Shown piece after piece: positions 43,849-64,000 of a stretch of 64,000 nucleotides of DNA. The stretch is from Enchytraeus crypticus. Its lineage: Eukaryota > Annelida > Clitellata > Enchytraeida > Enchytraeidae. The translations under genes and the position numbers were made by a program. The first letter of the stretch is position 1; each line of letters opens with the position of its first letter. The notes below the pieces were generated by a model. It was given only the letters and a program-made list of their open reading frames with translations. It searched no databases and was not told where the DNA came from. The stretch is taken from assembly GCA_905160935.1 (NCBI GenBank), contig CAJHZI010000463.1, positions 802,001 to 866,000 on the forward strand. Reading direction: 5' to 3'.

Positions 43849-46834
43849 CACAAGATCATCAATAATCAATTAATCGTTATTTATCAAAATTTAAATCTTT
43901 ATATGTCAAATTTCAGATTAATGATATTTCCTCTGTTATATGATGAAACGTTGTCTGCTAATATTTAAGTTGCTGTTTTTCTGATCATTTAACTTTAAAA
44001 ACTAAAAAGCAAAACGCTAACGGTACCGTCAGTTTCCTCACTCGAAAGAGATGTCTGTGACGGGCGAGCCCAGGATTTGAACCCTGTACCTACTGATCCG
44101 CGGTCGAGTATCTTACCGACATCGCCACTGGCTCCAGCCTATATAGTTATATATTTAATGGGCCTATATAGTCTCTTGCGAGCCAAAAAATTACGCTTTA
44201 AGGCAATGTCTATATCATATTACAGTGTAACATTTAGCTCTAAAAATACATGTATGACCTGAAGTTATCTATCAATACTATACGATAGAAGTTTATGGTA
44301 AAGCAAAATCTTAATCCCCAGTTTAGCACTGAAGTTTTTAAAATCTTTTGAAAATAAGAACTTTTTATTGCTAAAATTTTGTTTTAATAATATTTTTGAT
44401 TTTTTGTTTCTGTTATATAGTTGACAGTCCAGCTCACTCAGATTTCATAAAATTACGACAGTTTCTAATCAGGTTAGAAATATTTCACTATATTAATGTT
44501 TTTTTTAAATTTAATATTTTAGCTAAATTAATGAGCATTTTTCTTTTTACTCCTTTGTATTTTTAATGGATTTCTTATCTCTTACGCATTATTTTGACTT
44601 TGGCTTTTTGTACTTGATGTTGTCATGAATTACTGAAGCTCATTGATTGCGTATTATTCCTCGTAAAAGTGCAGCGATTCATTGTCAAGGTTGAACAATA
44701 TAGCCAATAGGAAGTAAGTAAACAGACACTATAAGGTGAAGGCCAGACGCAGTTTGTTGACAGATAAATGCACAAATACTGTTTTTGCATTGTCGATCCT
44801 AGCAATTTATCCTATGAGCACAAAATAATCGTTTACTATGCGTTTCTTTCTTATTAGAAGATACGAAATGGTAAAATGCTTTGCAGCCATATATAATCAT
44901 CAGCTTCTACGTGGTAAATACCAATATAAATGTCAATTTAAGGAACATTTTATCATTTCTCTTGTATTTATCCTTGTGTTAATGCATTGTTTGTCAACAA
45001 ACGACTATCAGCTGTAGTGTCGTCACATGAACGGTGACTTCATGACTTTTACGCAGGATTAATGTAGTTTATTTCTTTATCGGCATTTGTTTATGATTTC
45101 ATGTTTATATATATGTATTATTATATATTATGTATTATTATGTATTTTTATTATATTTATTATATAAAATTTCAGCACCCACATGCAGGACCTGAAGGAC
45201 CTGACCAGGGACGTACATTACGAGAATTACAGAGCAAAATTCCTGAAAGAACAAATGGGACGGTCTCATAGAGATAGGGGGTATGTAAATTAGAATCATG
45301 TTAAACATTAACACCATAATTATTACTTACCCTGTCAGATATCCGGAATGTCATGATATGGTATATATCAGTTCTAGTTACTGTAAGGTAGGTTACATAC
45401 CAGTAACTTACCACCAGTAAACTACTGGTACCTTAATCGTTGTGACGGTAGCTCGAATGTGTCGAGTTGTCTTGAAGAGAAGCCTTATGCTTCTGAACCT
45501 TGACGTTAAACACACTACGACCTACCTACCTCATTTAAAAGATAATTAAATTTATTATTCTATCTAACTGGCGTAATACATATTTTACTTTGTTCATAAC
45601 CGTTAAACAATTCATTGGCATGAGGATATAGTTCTGTATTTCATTTATTATTTTCAAATTTTACTTTTCTAGCAATTCTTATAGTCTTTGTATTTCTCTC
45701 TTAGTGCACTGTTTAATAGCAGGTCCATGGCAGATAACTCTTCCAACCAATTTAATTCTTAGCCTTCCTTTCCATCTCTAAATACGAATTAGCAAATCAT
45801 CCAACATCCCATGTCTCGGTCTGCCTCCAACTCTTTTCTCTTGTCATCTTCCTCTAATTGTACCTTATAACCAACCATTCCACTTATAATATGTCCTATC
45901 TAACTTTCCCTGTCAACCTGTACCGACTGTCTCAAGATATGCCTGTAACTCCTTGGCTAGTAGCTCCCTGTGTTATGTCTTGAAAAATAGACCAACCGCA
46001 AACTACACGTGTTGTAAGTGGCTACTGAATCATAATTGAAGAAAGGAATGCGTAACCACCTCAGAAGCCATATTGTTCCCATGCGCTAGGCTACATTAAG
46101 AAGTGGATGAAGCATAGCCTTTTGTGAAGAGATTAACTCGTTAATCAATGGAGTGCTAAATTGTGTAAAAGTGTCATTGGAGTAGGAATATGTACCTTGA
46201 ACCTGCCCCTTGGCAGATGTATTATATACATATACATTCGGTATATTTCCTCGGGTATTTTTATTATTTAGTATATTATGTTTTCTACATTTTATACAGA
46301 AAATTGAAGCGGGATTCCACGCCAAACTTCGACGCAGTGGTAATGGCAGACTCGTTGCTTCAGCAGAAAGAAGAAGAGGTAAGAAAAGAATAAGTCTACG
46401 AAACTTTTGTATCTGACCTATTATAATCTATTATAATCTATTATAATCTATTATAATCTATTATAATCTATTATACTCTATTATAATCTATTATAATCTA
46501 TTGTCAGACTGTGGATATGATTTGCTGCAGAGATTTTGATTCTGTTGATATGACAACTACAACGATTTATATTCTGTTGATGTGATTTGTTCCAGAGATT
46601 TTAATTCTGCTGATATGATCTACTGCAATGATTTATATTCTGTTGATATGATTTGCTGCAATGATTTTGATTCTGTTTATATGATTTGCTGCAATGATTT
46701 TTGTTCTCATATTTCAGCTAAATCAGATGCGAGAGATGATAAAAAGGATGCACGCTCAGCTCAATGAGCAGCAGGCGGGAACAGCTGCTACAGCTGCTGC
46801 AGCTGCTAGAGCTGCTAATGGAACTAGTCACTAG
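27431..46834 (+). CDS. Septin, SEPT2/4/5-type GTPase with long N-terminal extension, 12 coding exons
   Basis: Role: a filament-forming GTP-binding protein of the cell cortex and division site. Seen: exons 27431-27973, 36199-36292, 37498-37587, 39626-39746, 40466-40600, 41413-41530, 42518-42619, 43511-43607, 44421-44472, 45176-45280, 46300-46378 and 46718-46834 are phase-consistent and give 550 residues. G1 is GESGLGKST (213-221), G3 DTPG (271-274), G4 AKSD (351-354; AKAD is usual). Thr248 matches the catalytic SEPT2 Thr78. A basic stretch [11 protein letters not shown] precedes the G domain. [12 protein letters not shown] belongs to the septin-unique element, followed by [18 protein letters not shown]. 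The last exons give a short coiled coil and an Ala-rich end. Residues 1-181 are Pro/Ser/Thr-rich with no recognised domain, as in long SEPT4 isoforms. Intron 1 is 8.2 kb. Untranslated 5' exons are likely but not proven. Confidence 0.92.
28005..28116 (+). repeat. tRNA-SINE family 1, 5'-truncated
   Basis: Begins at GATACTCGACCGCGG, 32 bases inside septin intron 1, and is well preserved to its tail. Confidence 0.8.
28224..28375 (+). repeat. tRNA-SINE family 2, divergent
   Basis: Retains AAATCTCGGACATGCA and GATGGTCATTAATTATAATG. Confidence 0.65.
29341..29477 (-). repeat. tRNA-SINE family 1
   Basis: Complete antisense copy in septin intron 1. Confidence 0.8.
30801..30914. repeat. Perfect 32-bp inverted repeat around (TA)n
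   Basis: Arms 30801-30832 and 30883-30914 are exact complements around a TA run. A second TA run follows at 30916-30963. In septin intron 1. Confidence 0.92.
31163..31290 (-). repeat. tRNA-SINE family 1
   Basis: Complete antisense copy in septin intron 1. Partial antisense copies follow at 34293-34382 and 36563-36645. Confidence 0.78.
32475..32662 (-). mobile_element. Truncated LINE, 3' end
   Basis: The reverse complement encodes [33 protein letters not shown] and AICHGPAS. On the minus strand it is followed by a short GA tract. Confidence 0.78.
36199..36292 (+). CDS. Septin exon 2: basic region and start of G domain
   Basis: Encodes [18 protein letters not shown] then [13 protein letters not shown]. 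Acceptor gaacag; donor gtaagt, leaving phase 1. The donor runs straight into a (TG)n tract. Confidence 0.92.
36293..36365 (+). repeat. (TG)n tract starting at a septin 5' splice site
   Basis: The donor gtaag is followed at once by TG repeats, so repeat length can change the intron's first bases. Confidence 0.85.
37498..37587 (+). CDS. Septin exon 3: P-loop
   Basis: Completes the G of GESGLGKST, then [18 protein letters not shown] long (TA)n tract starts about 45 bases after the donor. Confidence 0.92.
39626..39746 (+). CDS. Septin exon 4: switch regions and DTPG
   Basis: Encodes [24 protein letters not shown] and [12 protein letters not shown], then GA of an Asp codon. Donor gtggtt is weak but phase 2 matches the next exon. 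Confidence 0.9.
40112..40325 (+). repeat. Dispersed element with GATGAT-type tail
   Basis: AATCCAAACTAACATCAGAAA, an internal 20-base duplication of CAGAAAGGGCATTCGCTTTT, then GATGATGACGATGAT. In septin intron 4. Confidence 0.65.
40376..40452 (+). repeat. SINE 3' end, family 4 with (TTA)n tail
   Basis: CACTGACATCATCCTTGTATG then a GGAAATGGACTTTAAAC end and a TTA tail. Other copies: 2225-2345, 32840-32935, 35636-35725 and 40712-40775 (minus). Confidence 0.7.
40466..40600 (+). CDS. Septin exon 5
   Basis: Encodes [33 protein letters not shown] and [12 protein letters not shown], a signature septin block. Acceptor gaacag lies about 12 bases after a SINE (TTA)n tail. Confidence 0.92.
41175..41312 (-). 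repeat. Dispersed ~125-bp element, copy 3
   Basis: Same blocks, preceded on the plus strand by (AAT)n, which is the TTA tail in element sense. In septin intron 5. Confidence 0.7.
41413..41530 (+). CDS. Septin exon 6: AKSD specificity motif
   Basis: Completes a Gly, then [32 protein letters not shown] and LSRLKRN. Acceptor gcgtag; donor gtacgt, phase 0. Confidence 0.92.
42395..42490. repeat. GAGCAGCAATCACTCCTAG minisatellite
   Basis: About four units of 20-25 bp just before septin exon 7. Looser CAATCACTTTAATTAGTT repeats are at 41545-41830. Confidence 0.75.
42518..42619 (+). CDS. Septin exon 7
   Basis: Encodes [29 protein letters not shown] and DDEMK, the septin HNIxIYxxP and acidic block. 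Phase 0 at both ends. Confidence 0.92.
42712..42918 (+). repeat. Dispersed element with GATGAT tail
   Basis: Contains CGCCTAGGCTCCATAAATTG and TTTGTATCCCGACCGTGG, and ends GATGATGATAATGATG. In septin intron 7. Confidence 0.7.
43511..43607 (+). CDS. Septin exon 8: septin-unique element
   Basis: Encodes [17 protein letters not shown] then [15 protein letters not shown], leaving phase 1. The YPWGVVE core is diagnostic. Confidence 0.93.
43661..43702. repeat. Perfect 19-bp inverted repeat
   Basis: Arms 43661-43679 and 43684-43702 flank a 4-base loop, just after septin exon 8. Confidence 0.9.
44006..44140 (-). repeat. tRNA-SINE family 1
   Basis: Antisense copy in septin intron 8. A degenerate antisense copy lies at 43195-43312. 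Confidence 0.8.
44421..44472 (+). CDS. Septin exon 9
   Basis: A 52-base exon encoding [17 protein letters not shown]. It enters in phase 1 and leaves in phase 2, too short for simple ORF scans. Confidence 0.88.
45176..45280 (+). CDS. Septin exon 10
   Basis: Encodes [20 protein letters not shown] then [15 protein letters not shown], the end of the septin-unique element. Confidence 0.92.
45430..45535 (+). repeat. SINE-like 3' end, family 5
   Basis: GTGACGGTAGCTCGAATGTG, then GAAGAGAAGCCTTATGCTTC and CTTGACGTTAAAC. Sister copies are at 17925-18020 and, more divergent, 53615-53740. Confidence 0.65.
45690..45960 (-). mobile_element. Truncated LINE, 3' end, degenerate
   Basis: The reverse complement contains GCCATGGACCTGCTATT and a coding-like [14 protein letters not shown] stretch. 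In septin intron 10. Confidence 0.65.
46300..46378 (+). CDS. Septin exon 11
   Basis: Encodes [18 protein letters not shown] then LLQQKEEE, the start of a short coiled coil. Donor gtaaga, phase 0. Confidence 0.87.
46420..46712. repeat. Two adjacent minisatellites in septin intron 11
   Basis: TCTATTATAA 10-mers (46420-46502), then 33-36-bp units with ATTCTGTTGATATGATTTGC up to the last acceptor. Confidence 0.88.
46718..46834 (+). CDS. Septin last exon: coiled-coil end and Ala-rich tail
   Basis: Encodes [19 protein letters not shown], then an Ala/Thr run and NGTSH, then TAG. The Ala run is encoded by imperfect GCTGCTACA repeats. Confidence 0.88.
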   Translation, partial: LNQMREMIKRMHAQLNEQQAGTAATAAAAARAANGTSH

Positions 46835-46859
46835 TCTGGAACTAAGAAAGTTTTACCTC

Positions 46860-46876
46860 ACGCCACAAGGTGGCGT
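46860..46876 (+). other. Stem-loop in septin 3' UTR
   Basis: Seven-base perfect stem ACGCCAC/GTGGCGT with a three-base loop, 26 bases after the stop. It is not the histone stem-loop; function unknown. Confidence 0.4.
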
Positions 46877-46889
46877 AAAAAGTAACTCT

Positions 46890-46895
46890 AATAAA
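46890..46895 (+). promoter_or_regulatory. Probable septin polyadenylation signal
   Basis: AATAAA 56 bases after the septin stop, giving a short 3' UTR that would end before the convergent gene. Confidence 0.5.
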
Positions 46896-47219
46896 CTATT
46901 TCCGGCGGCTAACCTTAGAATTTAACCTCATAATATTTATTTAGTTATATATTTCAAGAAAATACCGCGAGCTGTATTAGATTTGGAAGGATAGCAGTAT
47001 ATGCTACTTATGCTTCCTGATCGTTCATCTATTCAGAGATTAATTAGATTTAGATCCAGTGCTCCGGCACAATGTGTAGAGTTCTAATAAAGCTAAATCC
47101 CGTGATGCTCCAAATACTGATGGATCGGCGTAATGGAATGACAGCTACTGGAATGAACTGGAATGAATTGGAATGAACTGGAGCTGCTTTACTGATCAGC
47201 GTTATAGAGTAGTCAATGA

Positions 47220-47345
47220 TTCTCTCTCCTAGTGGACTGCTTACTGGCAGGTCCATGGTATATAGCGCCTCCACTCATCTCTATCTTCCGTTTTCCTCTT
47301 CATGTCCGCATAAGAGCGGATCTTTAAAGCATCTACAACATTCCT
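47220..47345 (-). mobile_element. Truncated LINE, extreme 3' end
   Basis: The reverse complement encodes [19 protein letters not shown], then the CCATGGACCTGCCAGTAAGC motif and GGAGAGAGAA. Confidence 0.72.
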
Positions 47346-47519
47346 TTTGATATACAATTATTCCTGGGAGATTCTGCTTATGACGAGGTGGGCCTCCTAT
47401 ACCTGTCTTAGATTCGACTAACATTTACTGGGCAGGGGCGTCATTCCCTAAGAAAACAATCCTGTTAACAAACCAATCTTGCTTACCCAAACGATCCTGT
47501 TTACCCAAAGTCAATGAAA

Positions 47520-47665
47520 AACGGATTTATATTCATCGTCTCGTTTCATGCAAGAGATAGCATGCTTCATACAAGAGATAGCATGATTTACACAAGAGAT
47601 AGCATGCGTCATACAAGAAATAGCATGATTTATGCAAGCGATATCATGAGTCATGCAAGAAATAG
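47520..47665. repeat. ~24-bp minisatellite
   Basis: Units with CAAGAGATAGCATG and TCATA/TTTAC variants. Confidence 0.8.
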
Positions 47666-49270
47666 CTGCCTGGAATAATTTCATGCGGTGCATAGAGTAG
47701 TATTAATATTGCAATATTTTTAGTTTTGCGTTAAGGCGCCGACCACGTTGTGATCACTCGATGTGCTGCCGGGATGCCGCCATCCAGTGTATGCGCCCTG
47801 TCTGTCAGTATATTGTAATGTCTCATTTGCACATATTTATAATTTGTTTGTATTTTTAGAACTTGTTCATTGTTAGTTAATTTTTGTAGATACTTTTAAT
47901 CAGGGCTGGCTGTTGTACATCGTCGTTCTACGAGTAGTCTATTACAAGCTATTCCACATCTCTTTCCATAAACTCTTTAATATGTGAGATAATGTCCCGT
48001 ATCCAAGCTGCCCGAAATAATTGGCAAAAAACTCTCTAAAATAGGTTAAAATATTGGAAAATATTAGAAGAATACGGGACAGGATATGGGAAAGAACAAA
48101 ATTTGTGATGACGAACATTAATTTTGAGGATGAATATTGAGAATGAAGCCTTAAGTATAAATATGCATTTATAATTCATTGTAGCAAATGATACAAGCTC
48201 ACTATATGAGTTCAGCATTTCTCTAAAACTTCTAAAATATTGGACTACAAAAACTGGACGGGACGTTTTCCTACATGTAGGTCGACTTTATTAGAAGGCT
48301 GCCCTGATTTTACAATTGTATCTTCTATTATCGCCTTCATTATTTTATATGCAGCTATCAGACAGACATCTCTGCTTGGTGAAGAAATTAGCGTTAAATT
48401 TAATTGTTAATTTAAAGTTAATTGAGCGTTAAATTTTCAGTTTTCACTGTTGTGTTATCACTTTGCTGCTTCTATACGTGTATTCTAGTTTATCTTTTTT
48501 GCTCGTAATATTATTAGTATGTTTTGTATAATTAGTTAAACCATCGCATAGTTTAGACCACGTATGTAAATATTTTGGACACTATTCGTCTGGATTTATT
48601 AATGAGTTTAGAAGTATTTGAAATACGTCATATATAAAACACCTTTATGTAATGCCATAATACATAAAACACCTTTATGTAATACCTTTCATTCCATATA
48701 TTAGTCATGTAGTTTGTTTAAAATTTGAATCGTGCTTTAACTATTTTACTAGTTTCGATATTATCTACTTTACATTAAGTCAAGATAACGAAATCTCTGC
48801 TTGCTTAGCTTTTGCGAAGGGATTACATAGATAGTCAAGGGGTGTTTTTAGCTCGCTTGGATGAAGATTATGAGCAGAAATATATGCCTTGGACTTGCCA
48901 CGTAGCTGAACATGAAAGAGGCATTGATTTTATTCTCAAGCTATGATCTGCTAGTATGCACAATTGCATATTTAATTTATTTAAATATCGCGAAAATATC
49001 ACACGATGAGAAAAATACTTAATTAAAACTATTTTGTACATTTCCAGCTAAATATGGTCCAAATAAGATATTAATTTGCGCTATTTAATAGACCTAAATA
49101 AAAATATTAAAAATGCATTTATAAGAAAATTTAACAAATAAAAACTAAATTTTAAGTCTGAATCGTAAAGACGGCATCAGTGTTGAGCAGGCATCCACGG
49201 ATTTGAATCGACCACCTATTAATCCAGGGAGGAACACTAAACCAATGAGCCGCTGGCTGGATAGAGAGGT

Positions 49271-63749
<14,479 letters not shown>

Positions 63750-64000
63750 CTGCAAAATATAACTCTGCTTTCACACCGATTGTCTCCTGTCAGACTTTAG
63801 ATACGTACAGTGAATAAAGTGGAAATAACAAGTTCGACAAGACACTATGAATATGATTTAGGCACACGCCTATAGGCTCTACAAGCGTAATGTTGACTTC
63901 ACAGATATCTGTGTTAGAGAAACACTAGCCTATATACGTAAAATGATTCTAAATTGATTGAGTCCAAATTGACAAATAGTTGCCTAAAGCGGACAGTTTA

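Larger units (their letters stand above)
46896..49270. other. Gap between convergent septin and modular-protein genes
   Basis: No gene seen. Contains LINE fragments (47220-47345 and 48800-48925), a minisatellite at 47520-47665 and a degenerate SINE at 49157-49262 directly after the anchor-exon stop on the minus strand. TTTATT at 48595-48600 reads AATAAA on the minus strand and may be that gene's poly(A) signal. Confidence 0.5.

Overview
This is nuclear DNA of an animal: AT-rich, intron-split, and crowded with SINEs, truncated LINEs, minisatellites and microsatellites. The genes suggest an invertebrate bilaterian, perhaps a spiralian: a FMRFamide-receptor-like GPCR, a cholinesterase with insect-like acyl-pocket residues and a vertebrate-like T-peptide tail, and a SEPT2-group septin. 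No species is identified. No bacterial, organellar, CRISPR or LTR-type elements were seen.

Layout. (1) 1815-3611, plus: the last two exons (TM5 to C-terminus) of a rhodopsin-class peptide GPCR whose 5' exons lie left of the window. (2) 3612-9320: gene-poor, with a LINE 3' fragment. (3) 9321-19402, plus: a complete acetylcholinesterase-like gene in five exons. All junctions agree in phase; one intron uses a GC donor, and the last exon encodes a tetramerisation-type tail 3.4 kb downstream. (4) 19403-27430: LINE and SINE debris, a GA-rich tract next to a CAGCTG-rich block at 22.5-22.85 kb (possible septin promoter and leader), and a 24-bp satellite at 25.86-26.59 kb. (5) 27431-46834, plus: a septin in 12 coding exons (550 residues). 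(6) 46835-49270: the gap between two convergent genes. (7) 49271-63749, minus, running off the right edge: the 3' part of a gene built from at least three copies of a five-exon, cysteine-rich module of 193-197 residues, ending in an exon for a GPI-anchor-like C-terminus. I do not recognise the module. This gene is the best candidate for something undescribed.

Repeats. Several tRNA-headed SINE families share a 3' motif close to GACGTTAAAC; the commonest has about 28 copies or fragments. Other families are a 5S-rRNA-derived element, a roughly 125-bp element with a TTA tail, and a roughly 200-290-bp element with a GATGAT tail. Several GA or TC microsatellites directly follow the 3' end of one truncated LINE family, suggesting the LINE tail seeds them. 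Most long open frames outside the four genes are translations of these repeats.

The four genes are not an operon. Three (receptor, cholinesterase, GPI-like ectodomain) concern the cell surface and one (septin) the cytoskeleton; nothing in the sequence ties them into one pathway.
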